Shown: positions 17,931 to 26,596, counted from the first letter of the stretch. The stretch is 64,000 nucleotides of DNA from Paracoccus caeni (GCF_016629665.1 NZ_JAEPRQ010000005.1:1-64000), one strand, 5' to 3'. The notes: generated by a model from the sequence alone, not told the origin. Made by a program: numbers and translations.

Positions 17931-18701
17931 TCAGCGCAGCTCACGTTTCTCGACGAAATAGCCGTAAAGGGTGGTGAGGATCGACAGGCTCAACAGCATC
18001 CAGAACCAGTAAGTGACCAGTTGCAAGACCAGCGTCGGTATGACCCCCAGACCAAGGTTAAAGATCAGGATGGAAAACAGATACCGATCGAACAGTAACT
18101 GAAGTGCCGTCATGAAAAGTGCGAGGGCAAGGAGCGTGCCCGTCGCCCCGATGGTTTCGCGCCACGCGATGGTGATAGGTTGTTGAGCTCCGATTGCCGC
18201 AGCCGGAAGACCGATCGACAGGCGCAGGACCAGGGTCATCAGAAGCGCCGCGAAGATCAGATTGATCAAGACGGTCGCTGCCAGGCCTAACTGTAACATA
18301 CCCAGAAGCGCACCCGCGACGAAGCCGAACGCCAAGAGGACCGGGATAATGATAAGCCCGATGGCAAGCATTGAAATCGCATATTTCCAGACCGGGCGAC
18401 CCTTGAAGCCCGGCAGCAGACCCTGCCGTTCATGCAGCAGCACGTATCGGTGCCAATTCACCGCGATCCAGATGGTCGTCAGTGCGAAGATCAGCGCAAA
18501 GGCAATAATCGGCAGGATCATATCGCCGAACGTGCTGATCTGCGTGGCATCGATCTGGGGCTTCCGCGTGGTAATGAAAGCAAGAGCTCCTGCGCCTGCA
18601 AGAACCTGCAACAGCATTGGCAAGAAAGAGATCGCCAGCGCCTGCCGCCAGTTGCCGATCAATTGCAGAAAGGAATGTTTCAGTATGCGGAGCGCCAGCA
18701 T
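17931..18701 (-). CDS. Multi-pass membrane protein, paralogue B
   Basis: 256 residues with about six hydrophobic segments and no recognised domain. Shared MLALRILK start, NWHRYVLL near residue 85 and [14 protein letters not shown] end mark it as a diverged tandem copy of the protein at 16799-17563. A weak AGGAT-like site precedes the ATG at 18701. It is divergent from argG (105-bp spacer). Its stop is followed in the same frame by coding-like sequence. Function unknown; the topology suggests an inner-membrane protein. Confidence 0.7.
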   Translation of the reverse strand: MLALRILKHSFLQLIGNWRQALAISFLPMLLQVLAGAGALAFITTRKPQIDATQISTFGDMILPIIAFALIFALTTIWIAVNWHRYVLLHERQGLLPGFKGRPVWKYAISMLAIGLIIIPVLLAFGFVAGALLGMLQLGLAATVLINLIFAALLMTLVLRLSIGLPAAAIGAQQPITIAWRETIGATGTLLALALFMTALQLLFDRYLFSILIFNLGLGVIPTLVLQLVTYWFWMLLSLSILTTLYGYFVEKRELR

Positions 18702-18806
18702 GGTAAGATCCTGAATGAATGTCGCAAAGCATTATCTGTCGCATGCTCTTGTGACAACGCGCGAATGGGCCTATTCCCTGCGAAAATTCGACAAAGGGTA
18801 AACCGC

Positions 18807-20033
18807 ATGTCCGACGCGCCGAAAAAAGTCGTCCTTGCCTATTCGGGCGGGCTCGACACCTCGATCATCCTCAAATGGTTGCAGACCGAATATGGCTGCG
18901 AGGTCGTCACCTTCACCGCCGATCTGGGGCAGGGCGAGGAACTGGAACCGGCCCGCGCCAAGGCCGAGCTTTTGGGCATCGCGCCCGAGAATATCCATAT
19001 CGAAGATCTGCGCGAAGAATTCGTCCGCGATTTCGTCTTCCCGATGTTCCGCGCCAATGCGCTGTATGAGGGGCTGTATCTGCTGGGCACCTCGATCGCG
19101 CGGCCGCTGATCTCGAAGCGGCTGGTCGAACTGGCACATCAGCACGGCGCCGATGCCGTGGCGCATGGCGCGACCGGCAAGGGCAACGATCAGGTCCGGT
19201 TCGAGTTGTCGGCCTATGCGCTGGACCCCTCGATCAAGGTGATCGCGCCGTGGCGGATCTGGGATCTGACCTCGCGCACCAAGCTGATCGAGTTTGCCGA
19301 AGCGAACCAGATCCCGATTGCCAAGGACAAGCGCGGTGAGGCGCCGTTCAGCGTCGATGCGAACCTCTTGCACACCTCGTCCGAGGGCAAGGCGCTGGAA
19401 AACCCTGCCGAGGCCGCGCCGGATTACGTCTATCAGCGCACCGTCAACCCCGAGGATGCGCCGAACGAGCCTGAATTCATCGAAGTCACGTTTGAAAAGG
19501 GCGATGCGGTCGCGATCAATGGCGAGGCGATGTCGCCCGCCACGATCCTGACCCGCCTGAACGAGCTTGGCGGCAAGCATGGCATCGGTCGTCTGGACTT
19601 CGTCGAGAACCGTTTTGTCGGCATGAAATCACGCGGGATTTACGAAACGCCGGGCGGCACCGTGCTGTTGGAAGCGCATCGCGGCATCGAACAGATCACG
19701 CTGGATAGCGGCTCGGGCCACCTGAAGGACAGCCTGATGCCGCGCTATGCAGAGCTGATCTATAACGGCTTCTGGTTCAGCCCCGAACGCGAGATGCTGC
19801 AGGCGCTGATCGACAAATCGCAAGAGCATGTCTCAGGCACGGTGCGTCTGAAGCTTTACAAAGGTCTGGCGACCTGCGTGGGTCGCTGGTCCGATCAGTC
19901 GCTTTACTCCGAGGCTCATGTCACCTTCGAGGACGACGCTGGCGCCTATGATCAGAAGGACGCGGCGGGCTTCATCAAGCTGAACGCGCTGCGGCTGAAG
20001 CTGGTGGCGAACCGGAATGCGCGGGTAAAATAA
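18807..20033 (+). CDS. argG: Argininosuccinate synthase
   Basis: 408 residues from the ATG at 18807, which has AAAGGGTAA upstream; a longer frame to the left overlaps membrane paralogue B and is rejected. The enzyme joins citrulline and aspartate with ATP, the penultimate step of arginine synthesis. The N-terminal P-loop [16 protein letters not shown] and the [14 protein letters not shown] citrulline/aspartate block are intact. Cytoplasmic. It is followed by a strong terminator at 20054-20082. Confidence 0.97.
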   Translation: MSDAPKKVVLAYSGGLDTSIILKWLQTEYGCEVVTFTADLGQGEELEPARAKAELLGIAPENIHIEDLREEFVRDFVFPMFRANALYEGLYLLGTSIARPLISKRLVELAHQHGADAVAHGATGKGNDQVRFELSAYALDPSIKVIAPWRIWDLTSRTKLIEFAEANQIPIAKDKRGEAPFSVDANLLHTSSEGKALENPAEAAPDYVYQRTVNPEDAPNEPEFIEVTFEKGDAVAINGEAMSPATILTRLNELGGKHGIGRLDFVENRFVGMKSRGIYETPGGTVLLEAHRGIEQITLDSGSGHLKDSLMPRYAELIYNGFWFSPEREMLQALIDKSQEHVSGTVRLKLYKGLATCVGRWSDQSLYSEAHVTFEDDAGAYDQKDAAGFIKLNALRLKLVANRNARVK

Positions 20034-20053
20034 GCCCGCCTTTACCGACACAG

Positions 20054-20088
20054 AACCCCGCCAGCCCAAGCTTGGCGGGGTTTTTCTT
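20054..20088 (+). terminator. Intrinsic terminator of argG
   Basis: A 10-bp perfect stem AACCCCGCCA/TGGCGGGGTT (20054-20063 with 20073-20082) is followed by a T-rich tail. Confidence 0.9.
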
Positions 20089-20141
20089 TGGCTGCATCTC
20101 ACCAAACCGCTTCGTTCAAGAGAGAGTTCGCCCGGAATCAA

Positions 20142-20291
20142 GTCGCCTTCAGGCGACGCCGGGCAGTGCCCGACCGCCCGGACGGGCGGGCACTTCGGTG
20201 AGGTTTCGCACTACAGAAAAGTTCGACGGGGTGGCACGATAAAGTGTCAAATACGAGCGTTGCTGTGCCCACCCGCGGTCGGGCAATGCCC
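20142..20291 (+). ncRNA. Candidate structured RNA / hairpin repeat, copy 1
   Basis: This ~150-nt intergenic element recurs at 49029-49178. P1 is a 6-7-bp hairpin at 20142-20157, followed at once by GCCGGGCAGTG. P2 pairs 20161-20176 with 20276-20291 (15 of 16 pairs). P3 pairs GGGCAC 20188-20193 with GTGCCC 20265-20270. The 71-nt central region aligns with copy 2 without gaps, with conserved blocks GGTGAGGT, GGCAC, ATAAA and AGCGTTGC. Stem sequences differ between copies but stay complementary. It sits between the argG terminator and mog, 88 nt before the mog start. The strand is inferred from neighbouring genes. Nothing else is seen in the 20089-20379 gap. Confidence 0.6.
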
Positions 20292-20379
20292 TCAGCTCTC
20301 TTGAGCCGAAGTCGCAGCGGCACTTTCCTTTCCCGCGCCTCTCCGCCAGACTTTCCCTGTCCCAACGAAAGCTGTTCGC

Positions 20380-20913
20380 ATGACCCGTCCCGCCCGTATC
20401 GCCATCCTCACCGTCTCGGACCGTGCCGCGCGCGGTGAATACGAGGACAAGGGCGGTCCCGGCGCCGAAAGCTGGCTTCGCGAGGTGATCACCTCGCCGA
20501 TGGAAATCGCCCGCCATATCGTGCCCGATGGTCGTGAGGGTGTCGCCTCGAAACTGCGCGAACTGGTCGAGCACGGCGCGGACCTGATCCTTGTTACCGG
20601 CGGCACCGGCCCCGCGCCGCGTGACCAGACGCCCGAGGCTGTCGCGGATGTCGCCGAGAAAGAGCTTCCCGGCTTTGGTGAGGAGATGCGCCGGGCCTCG
20701 CTGGCCGAGGTGCCGACGGCGATCCTGTCGCGACAGACGGCGGTGATCCGCGATGCCGCGTTGATCATCACGCTGCCCGGCAAGCCTTCGGCCATCGCCA
20801 CCTGCCTGAACGCGGTCTTCGCAGCGGTGCCCTATTGCCTCGACCTGATCGGCGCGGCGCGGATCGAGACCGACCCGCGACAGGTGAAGGCGTTCAGACC
20901 GGGCGAGAAGTAG
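20380..20913 (+). CDS. mog: Molybdopterin adenylyltransferase
   Basis: 177 residues. It adenylates molybdopterin before molybdenum insertion in cofactor synthesis. The MogA fold is marked by ILTVSDRAARGEYEDKGGP, VTGGTGPAPRDQTPEAV and LPGKPSAIATCL. The internal ELPGFGEEMRRASLAEVPTA segment and the C-terminal VPYCLDLIGAARIET are specific to Mog rather than MoaB. No other molybdenum genes are adjacent. A structured element lies 88 nt upstream, but its second copy is not near a molybdenum gene, so a cofactor riboswitch is not supported. Confidence 0.92.
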   Translation: MTRPARIAILTVSDRAARGEYEDKGGPGAESWLREVITSPMEIARHIVPDGREGVASKLRELVEHGADLILVTGGTGPAPRDQTPEAVADVAEKELPGFGEEMRRASLAEVPTAILSRQTAVIRDAALIITLPGKPSAIATCLNAVFAAVPYCLDLIGAARIETDPRQVKAFRPGEK

Positions 20914-21053
20914 CAGCGGTTCCCGATCCTTCGCGGGCCGTCGCGCAGTCATGTCGTGGCTGGATGACGGAACGACGTTCTGATGCCTTGCAATCCTCGC
21001 GGATGCGGGGATAACGGCGCATCTGAACGTGCCTCATAAAAGAGCAATCTGCC

Positions 21054-22241
21054 GTGGTTCTGCTTGCGAAAAGTGCATTGAAGGCGATTGGGCCTGTCAT
21101 CCCGGCAGGTTCATGGGTCGAGGCCCTGCGGGCGGGTTTGGGCGCGCTGGTGGGCCTGAGCGTTGCGGTTTTGCTGGTCTTTTCGGTGCAGGTCGATCTG
21201 CAGCTGGGATTGTATCTGATCGCGCCGTTCGGTGCCTCGGCGGTGCTGCTTTTTGCGGCACCGAGTTCGCCGCTGGCACAGCCATGGTCCACGGTGGTTG
21301 GCAGTTCTATCGCGGCGACGGTTGCGGTGACGATCTGCCTGCTGGTGCCCGAGCCGATCTTCCGGGTGCCGCTGGCGGTGGGCGGCGCGATCACGGCGAT
21401 GATCGCGGCGCGGGCGATGCATCCGCCGGGGGGCGCGGTGGCGATGACCGTCGCGCTGAGCCCGGATGTGGTGCGTGAACTGGGTTATTGGTTCGTGCTG
21501 AGCCCGGTCGCGCTTGGAACGGCGGTGCTGGTTCTGGTGGCCATTCCCTATGCGCGGATGACGGGGCGTCGCTATCCGTTCCGGCAGTTCGATGATCCCA
21601 ATGCGCGCGGCACGGTTGATCATGAGCCGGTCGAGCGGTTGGGGCTGACCGAGGAGGAACTGACGGGCATTCTGACGCGCTACCGGCAGTCGCTGAACCT
21701 TGGGGTCGAGGATCTGGCGCGGCTGATCGCAGCGGCGGAAATTCAGGCGGCGGGGCGCAGGGCGGGGCCGTTGGAGGCGCGGGATATCATGTCGCGCGAT
21801 CTGGTGACGGTGGGGCCGGATGCCACGCTGACCGAGGTTGCGGATCTGTTCCGGCGGCACGGTTTTACCTCGTTGCCGGTGGTCGCGGCGGATGGGAATT
21901 TTCTGGGCGTGATCTTTCAGATTCACCTGATCCGTAAGGCTCGGGACGAGGGTTTCGGTCATCGCGAGCGGTTCTCTGTCGCGATGACGCGGTTGCTTGA
22001 CGGAGCGCGCGACAAGCCGGTTCTGGCCTCGGAGGTGATGGCGGTGAATGTCCCGCAGACCCAGCCGGATGCGCCGATTTCCTCGCTTCTGGCGAAGATG
22101 GCGGATGGAAGCTGCGATGCCGTGCCGGTGCTGGATGGCGGGCAGATCGTGGGTATCGTCACCCGGACCGACCTGATCGCGGCGCTGGCGCGGTCGAGCC
22201 TTGATGTGCCGATTGCCGAGGACGAGGCGGCGGCCATTTGA
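21054..22241 (+). CDS. HPP-family membrane protein with two CBS domains
   Basis: 395 residues with a GTG start at 21054. Residues 20-170 form the HPP integral-membrane domain of about four helices with the family-defining HPPGGAVAMT motif (residues ~122-131); HPP proteins have been linked to nitrite transport in plastids and cyanobacteria. Residues 240-390 carry a CBS pair (ARDIMSRDLVTVGPDATLTE; SEVMAVNVPQTQPDAPISS) that would sense adenine nucleotides. The substrate here is inferred only from the family. It is monocistronic, with a 14-bp palindrome (CCAGCA-AA-TGCTGG at 22311) downstream that could be a weak terminator. Confidence 0.88.
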   Translation: MVLLAKSALKAIGPVIPAGSWVEALRAGLGALVGLSVAVLLVFSVQVDLQLGLYLIAPFGASAVLLFAAPSSPLAQPWSTVVGSSIAATVAVTICLLVPEPIFRVPLAVGGAITAMIAARAMHPPGGAVAMTVALSPDVVRELGYWFVLSPVALGTAVLVLVAIPYARMTGRRYPFRQFDDPNARGTVDHEPVERLGLTEEELTGILTRYRQSLNLGVEDLARLIAAAEIQAAGRRAGPLEARDIMSRDLVTVGPDATLTEVADLFRRHGFTSLPVVAADGNFLGVIFQIHLIRKARDEGFGHRERFSVAMTRLLDGARDKPVLASEVMAVNVPQTQPDAPISSLLAKMADGSCDAVPVLDGGQIVGIVTRTDLIAALARSSLDVPIAEDEAAAI

Positions 22242-22266
22242 GCCCTGCGCAACGGGTGCGGGCGTT

Positions 22267-22297
22267 GCATTCGGTATTTTTGCAACGAAGAAGCGGC
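22267..22297 (+). repeat. 31-bp dispersed repeat, copy 1
   Basis: GCATTCGGTATTT-TT-GCAACGAAGAA-G-CGGC matches 46046-46076 at 28 of 31 positions. In this copy an inverted pair GTTGCA (22265-22270) and TGCAAC (22281-22286) brackets the core. It lies 25 bp after the HPP-CBS stop codon. It is too long to be chance in this window; function unknown. Confidence 0.6.
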
Positions 22298-22330
22298 TGT
22301 GTGGTTTAGTCCAGCAAATGCTGGGTGTTT

Positions 22331-22385
22331 TGCTGCACGGGGCGTACACCGCGCATGCACAAGGCGTACACAGGCTGTACACAGC
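22331..22385. repeat. Five tandem 11-bp repeats with GTACAC core
   Basis: Units of exactly 11 bp carry, at the same position, CTGCAC (22333), GTACAC (22344), ATGCAC (22355), GTACAC (22366) and GTACAC (22377). Their common form is gc-GTACAC-nnn. An 11-bp period puts each core on the same DNA face, as in cooperative protein-binding arrays. It lies between the convergent 3' ends of the HPP-CBS and RHH genes, an unusual place for a promoter operator. Confidence 0.6.
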
Positions 22386-22415
22386 TTGCGAACGCTGGGT
22401 GTTGCGTGGGGATGT

Positions 22416-22649
22416 TCAGTCGCGCTGAACTTCGGCCAGAACGAAAAGGCGGAGCGCGGTGGCAAGGCCAACCTCGGGCTGGCGGGCATGGTCGATTGCG
22501 GCGATCAGATTGCCGCGCGTCACCCCGCGCTGGCGGGCGAGTTGTCCGAGGATCAGCCAGAATGCGTCCTCAAGAGAGACCGAAGTGCGATGGCCGTCGA
22601 TCGTCACCGAACGCTTGATCGGCGGCGTCAGGGGCGGCAGGTCAATCAT
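22416..22649 (-). CDS. Ribbon-helix-helix domain protein
   Basis: 77 residues from the ATG at 22649 (AGGA upstream). KRSVTIDGHRTSVSLEDAFW followed by LARQRGVTRGNLIAAID matches the single-domain RHH proteins common in alphaproteobacteria, a DNA-binding fold of MetJ/Arc type. Its start overlaps the end of the DUF4169 gene by eight bases, so the two are translationally coupled. Targets are unknown. The adjacent phased GTACAC array downstream might be worth testing as a target, which is speculative. Confidence 0.85.
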   Translation of the reverse strand: MIDLPPLTPPIKRSVTIDGHRTSVSLEDAFWLILGQLARQRGVTRGNLIAAIDHARQPEVGLATALRLFVLAEVQRD

Positions 22650-22824
22650 GATCCTGCTGCCGGTGGCCCTCATGCTGGCGGGTGGCGCGTTCTGCCTCGG
22701 CCTTGCGAGCGTTGCGTTCGGATTTGGCCTCGCCGAACTTCGCCGCATTGGCATCGCCTGCCGCCCGTCGTTCGGCGCGGTCGCGTTGTTTGCGGACCTG
22801 TTTCAGATTGACGATCTTGTTCAT
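22642..22824 (-). CDS. DUF4169 family small basic protein
   Basis: 60 residues from the ATG at 22824. The protein is highly charged, rich in Arg, Ala and Glu (MNKIVNLKQVRKQRDRAERR then DANAAKFGEAKSERNARKAE) and is probably one long helix. It matches DUF4169, found beside fumC and RHH genes in Rhodobacterales. No role is known. It is separated from fumC by a terminator at 22915-22945, so it may have its own promoter in the fumC 3' region. Confidence 0.8.
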   Translation of the reverse strand: MNKIVNLKQVRKQRDRAERRAAGDANAAKFGEAKSERNARKAEAERATRQHEGHRQQDHD

Positions 22825-22914
22825 GTCTCGACCGGCGGCGGTGGCGTCTGCGTCAGGGTAACAGGAAATCCGTGCGAAATCCAAGCGCGCGGGGCGGTGG
22901 CATGATTTCGCAGG

Positions 22915-22945
22915 AAAAAGGCGCGGCCGTTTTGACAGCCGCGCC
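22915..22945 (-). terminator. Intrinsic terminator of fumC
   Basis: On the minus strand an 8-bp stem GGCGCGGC/GCCGCGCC (22938-22945 with 22920-22927) is followed by a T-run (A5 at 22915-22919 on the plus strand), 22 bp after the fumC stop. Confidence 0.85.
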
Positions 22946-22966
22946 CGGTCAGGTGCCGGAAGAAGA

Positions 22967-24361
22967 TCAGCCTTTCGGGCCGATCATGTCCTCGGGGCGA
23001 ACGATGCGATCGAAGGTTTCTTCGTCCACAAAGCCAAGCGCGACCGCCTCTTCCTTCAAAGTGGTGCCGTTCTTATGCGCGGTCTTGGCGACCTTGGTGG
23101 CGTTGTCATAGCCGATGGTGGGAGCCAAAGCCGTCACCAGCATCAGCGATTCCTTCATCAGTTTGTCGATCCGGGCGATGTTCGCCTCGGTCCCGACGAC
23201 CATGTTGTCGGTAAAGCTGGACGCCGCATCGCCCAGCAATTGCATGCTTTGCAGCACGTTATAGGACATCATCGGGTTATAGACGTTCAGTTCGAAATGG
23301 CCCTGCGATCCGGCAAAGGTCACCGCCGCGTCATTGCCCATCACCTGCGCGCAAACCATGGTCAGCGCCTCGGCCTGGGTCGGGTTGACCTTGCCCGGCA
23401 TGATCGACGAACCCGGTTCATTCTCGGGCAGGATCAGCTCGCCCAGACCCGAACGGGGGCCGGAACCCAGCAGGCGCATGTCATTGGCGATCTTGAACAG
23501 CGATGCCGCCACCGTCTTCAGCGCGCCCGAGAAGAACACCATCGCGTCATGGGCGGCCAAAGCCTCGAACTTGTTCGGCGCGGTGACGAAAGGCAGGCCG
23601 GTGATCTTGGCGATCTCGGCGGCGATTTCGCTGTCCCAGCCTTTGCGGGTGTTGAGCCCGGTGCCGACCGCGGTGCCGCCCTGCGCCAGTTCGTAGATGT
23701 CGGGCAGGGCCAGCTTGACCCGCTCGATCCCCTTGGCGACCTGATGGGCATAGCCGCCGAATTCCTGGCCCAGCGTCAGCGGCGTCGCATCCTGCGTATG
23801 GGTGCGGCCGATCTTGATGATGTCCTTGAACTCATTCGACTTTGCGACCAGCGCCTTGTGCAGCTTTTCAAGGCCGGGGATCAGCACGTCGCGGGCCATC
23901 ATGCCGATGGCGACATGCATGGCGGTCGGGAAGGTGTCGTTCGAGGACTGGCCCATATTCACATGGTCGTTCGGATGGACCGGCTTTTTCGAGCCAAGCT
24001 CACCCCCCAGAATCTCGATGGCGCGGTTCGAGATGACCTCGTTCGCGTTCATGTTCGACTGCGTGCCCGAGCCGGTCTGCCAGACGACCAGCGGGAAGTT
24101 GTCGTCGAACTTGCCTTCGAAAACCTCGGTCGCGGCCTGTTCCATCGCCTTGCCGATGCCGGAGTCCAGATCGCCATGCGCCTGATTGATCCGCGCCGCC
24201 GCCAGCTTGATCGCGCCAAGCGCGCGAATGATCGGCACCGGCTGACGTTCCCAGCCAATCGGGAAGTTGATGATCGAGCGCTGCGTCTGCGCGCCCCAGT
24301 ATTTCGAGGAGTCCACCTCGAGCGGGCCGAAGCTGTCGGTTTCGGTGCGGGTGTTGGTCAT
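22967..24361 (-). CDS. fumC: Fumarate hydratase, class II
   Basis: 464 residues. It is an oxygen-stable, iron-free fumarase that converts fumarate and malate in the TCA cycle. The superfamily signature [13 protein letters not shown], the GTGTQSNMN-like block ([15 protein letters not shown]) and the catalytic-loop region [16 protein letters not shown] are all present. It would be a cytoplasmic homotetramer. The gene is followed by its own terminator and by the DUF4169/RHH pair. No class I fumarase is seen in the window. Confidence 0.97.
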   Translation of the reverse strand: MTNTRTETDSFGPLEVDSSKYWGAQTQRSIINFPIGWERQPVPIIRALGAIKLAAARINQAHGDLDSGIGKAMEQAATEVFEGKFDDNFPLVVWQTGSGTQSNMNANEVISNRAIEILGGELGSKKPVHPNDHVNMGQSSNDTFPTAMHVAIGMMARDVLIPGLEKLHKALVAKSNEFKDIIKIGRTHTQDATPLTLGQEFGGYAHQVAKGIERVKLALPDIYELAQGGTAVGTGLNTRKGWDSEIAAEIAKITGLPFVTAPNKFEALAAHDAMVFFSGALKTVAASLFKIANDMRLLGSGPRSGLGELILPENEPGSSIMPGKVNPTQAEALTMVCAQVMGNDAAVTFAGSQGHFELNVYNPMMSYNVLQSMQLLGDAASSFTDNMVVGTEANIARIDKLMKESLMLVTALAPTIGYDNATKVAKTAHKNGTTLKEEAVALGFVDEETFDRIVRPEDMIGPKG

Positions 24362-24455
24362 CGCTATATCCCTCGCGGTTTCGCCGGGGTTTTAGCCCCC
24401 CGGCGCGGGATCTGCAATTCGTATGCCAATGTATGCTGGCGCTATCATGCGCCGG

Positions 24456-25364
24456 TCAGGCTGCATTCAAGGTCGAAAGCGCCTCTTGCAGGGTGGCATG
24501 TTGGTCCTGTGGCAGCGGCTGGATCGGCAGCGGGGGCTGGGCGGTCGTGATGCCCAGCAGATTGGCTGCCGTATAGACGACGCGCAGGCTGCCATATTGC
24601 CGGAACAGCGCCCAGAGCGGCGAGAAGCAATCTTGCAGGCGTGCGGTCTGAGCCGCGTCGCCCCGCATCGCGGCATGGGCCAGTTTCAGGGTCGGTTCCG
24701 GCAAAAGCCCGGCGATGACGCTGAACCAGCTATCCGCCCCGGCCAGCAAGGCGTCGGGGCATTCCCAGTCACCGCTATAGCCGATGATGAAGCCGTCCGG
24801 CAGGTCGGCACGAAGGTTCGCGATCTCGACCTCGAAACCGCCATCGGCGGGCAGGGGCATCTTCACCGCCTCAATCGTCGGCAGCGCGGCGAGGCGTTGC
24901 AGCAGGGCGGGAGTGAAGGTGAAATGCGTGGTCGAGGGGTTGTTGTAGATGCAAAGCGGCAGGTTCGTCGCCCCGGCAACCGCGGCGTAATGGGCCAAGA
25001 CCTCGGCCTCGGTCAGGGGCGTGTAGGACATGGGAGCCATCAGCAGACCATTGGCACCGGCGTCGTCGGCATGGCGGGCCAGTCTGACCGCATCATCGGT
25101 CCGCAATGTGCCTATGCCGACGATGACCGGAAGCTGTTCGCCGATCTGGTCGATGGCGGCCTCTGCGGCCAGCATCCGTTCGTCCGGGGTCAGATAGGCA
25201 TAGGTGCCGGTGCTGCCCAGAATGCAGATGCTGTCGAGGCCGTGGCCGTCAGCGCGGGCGCCCGCAAGATGTGCAAGAAGGCGGCGGAAGGCGTCGGCAT
25301 CCAGTTTGCCGACCGTATCCGTGGGGGTCAGTGGAAAGCCGGACAAGCCATTGAAAATGCCCAT
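24456..25364 (-). CDS. DHDPS/NAL-superfamily aldolase or lyase
   Basis: 302 residues of a class I aldolase (TIM barrel). The Schiff-base lysine lies in IEAVKMPLPADGG and the catalytic tyrosine in LPLCIYNNPSTTHF. The substrate loop ILGSTGTYAYLTPDER differs from true DapA (normally G-T-T-G-E), so it may cleave or form another 2-oxo acid rather than dihydrodipicolinate. It lies between sspB (15 bp) and fumC, likely co-transcribed with sspB. The substrate is not assigned. Confidence 0.85.
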   Translation of the reverse strand: MGIFNGLSGFPLTPTDTVGKLDADAFRRLLAHLAGARADGHGLDSICILGSTGTYAYLTPDERMLAAEAAIDQIGEQLPVIVGIGTLRTDDAVRLARHADDAGANGLLMAPMSYTPLTEAEVLAHYAAVAGATNLPLCIYNNPSTTHFTFTPALLQRLAALPTIEAVKMPLPADGGFEVEIANLRADLPDGFIIGYSGDWECPDALLAGADSWFSVIAGLLPEPTLKLAHAAMRGDAAQTARLQDCFSPLWALFRQYGSLRVVYTAANLLGITTAQPPLPIQPLPQDQHATLQEALSTLNAA

Positions 25365-25379
25365 GACGTTGGCCGAAGT

Positions 25380-25856
25380 CTATTTGCGCCAGCGGTCAAG
25401 CTGAACGACCTCACCGCCGCCGGGAGGATCGTCGTCGGGCGAATCATCGCCGCCGGTTTCGTCGCTGTCTTCGTCTTCATCCTCGTCGTCCTCATCGGCG
25501 TCCTGCGTTTCGAATCGCAGGCCGAATTCCACCGAGGGATCGACAAAGGTGCGCAGCGCGTCGAAGGGAATCCGCATCGGCTCGGGCGAGTTGCCGAAGT
25601 TCAGGGTGATGGTGAACCCCTCGTCATCGACGTTAAGGTTTTCGAACCAGTGCTGGATGACGATGGTCATTTCTTCCGGGTAACGCTCGCGCAGCCAGTC
25701 GGCCATTTCGACGCCTTCTTCGCGCGTGTCGAAGGTGATGAAGAAATGATGTTCCCCCGGCAGGCCATGCGTCGAGATATCGTCCAGAACCTCGGCGATC
25801 AGCCCCTGCATCGCGCGATGCATCATCTTTCCATAATCGATCCCGGACCGCGCCAT
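25380..25856 (-). CDS. sspB: SspB-family ClpXP adaptor
   Basis: 158 residues from the ATG at 25856 (GGTGAAGG upstream); an ATG five codons earlier has no site. The N-terminal SspB fold (YGKMMHRAMQGLIAEVL, EHHFFITFDTREEGVEM) binds ssrA tags. An acidic, disordered linker (DADEDDEDEDEDSDETGGDD) leads to the ClpX-binding tail GGEVVQLDRWRK. It delivers tmRNA-tagged proteins to ClpXP, and the tmRNA gene itself lies about 400 bp away at 26270-26590, a neat functional pairing. Confidence 0.93.
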   Translation of the reverse strand: MARSGIDYGKMMHRAMQGLIAEVLDDISTHGLPGEHHFFITFDTREEGVEMADWLRERYPEEMTIVIQHWFENLNVDDEGFTITLNFGNSPEPMRIPFDALRTFVDPSVEFGLRFETQDADEDDEDEDEDSDETGGDDSPDDDPPGGGEVVQLDRWRK

Positions 25857-26269
25857 GCCTTCACCCTTCATGATTGGCGCACAGCATAGGGATATGAATC
25901 CAGTTGAAAAGGGGGGCTATCGCGCGATGCGGGAAGATTTCGGGCCGTCTGCAAGGAGAGGTAGCCCAGCATCAGCGGTGCTGGAACAAGGGCAGCTTGG
26001 CGGTGTGGCCAAGGTTCGGATCGTGCAAGCCCGCGCCGCAACACTCTGCTGATGCGGGATCACGCCTTTTCAGCGGCTTGTGACGATCCACGTTTGCTGA
26101 TGTTTCGCTGAGGCGATCCTGCGTTCGCGAATGATGAGTCGGCGCGCTGTTGTCGGGCTGACCCGGCAGGCAGAACATTTATCAATATCGATAAACAGTC
26201 TTAGCAAATGGATGGCTGAAATAACGTTCTGCGTGTGCAGGCGTAGGCGTTGCAGGTCAGATTGTGGGG
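25857..26269. other. Gene-free stretch between sspB and ssrA
   Basis: No convincing gene in either strand; the open frames here are short and lack codon bias. One operator-like inverted repeat TTTATC-N6-GATAAA occurs at 26178-26195 in an AT-rich patch. No tRNA or terminator is seen with confidence. Confidence 0.5.
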
Positions 26270-26590
26270 GGGAAAGTGCAGGATTCTGTTGCCAGGCTCC
26301 TGCGGGCCCCGCCTTACGCTGCTAGGCGCAAGGACTTAGGTTTCGGTTACCCGAGCTGCTTACGCAGCCAGAGCGACCGGAGCACGGTTGTCGTTGGCAA
26401 CTGTACATTTTGCACCGATAACGGTGGTAGCTCACCGAGACAAAGCAAACATCTTTAGACGTTCGTCGATCCTGTTTCGACCCCATGAGCCCCCAACGAA
26501 GGTGGTTTGGTGGAGTCGCCGGGTACCGCCCCCGGGTCCGATCCGCTTATTACATGCGCGTTTATGTCCATAGCCCGGCTTGCGCCGAAC
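26270..26590 (-). ncRNA. ssrA: Two-piece (circularly permuted) tmRNA
   Basis: On the minus strand the acceptor piece comes first and ends CGACTCCACCA at 26508, with a T-arm stem CCGGG/CCCGG and a non-canonical loop. A ~23-nt segment (26507-26485) follows, to be cut out. The coding piece then starts GGGGTCGAAACAGGATCGAC at 26484; its first seven bases pair with CGACTCC of the acceptor. The tag frame at 26398-26360 reads ANDNRAPVALAA and stop. A GCAGGA/TCCTGC hairpin near 26275-26300 closes the coding piece. Outer ends are approximate. tmRNA rescues stalled ribosomes; SspB, encoded nearby, handles the tagged products. Confidence 0.92.
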
Positions 26591-26596
26591 AGATCG

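Noticed and set aside
17649..17933. Selenocysteine readthrough at the in-frame TGA codons
   Set aside because: No selenocysteine insertion hairpin or Sec-type context is visible; decay or a small separate gene is simpler.
20142..20380. Molybdenum-cofactor riboswitch upstream of mog
   Set aside because: The element recurs after uup with no molybdenum gene in cis, and I cannot match its conserved blocks to the known cofactor motif.
22201..22811. Plus-strand frames across the HPP-CBS to RHH interval
   Set aside because: They read through the 11-bp array and then antisense to the RHH and DUF4169 genes, which have clear homology.
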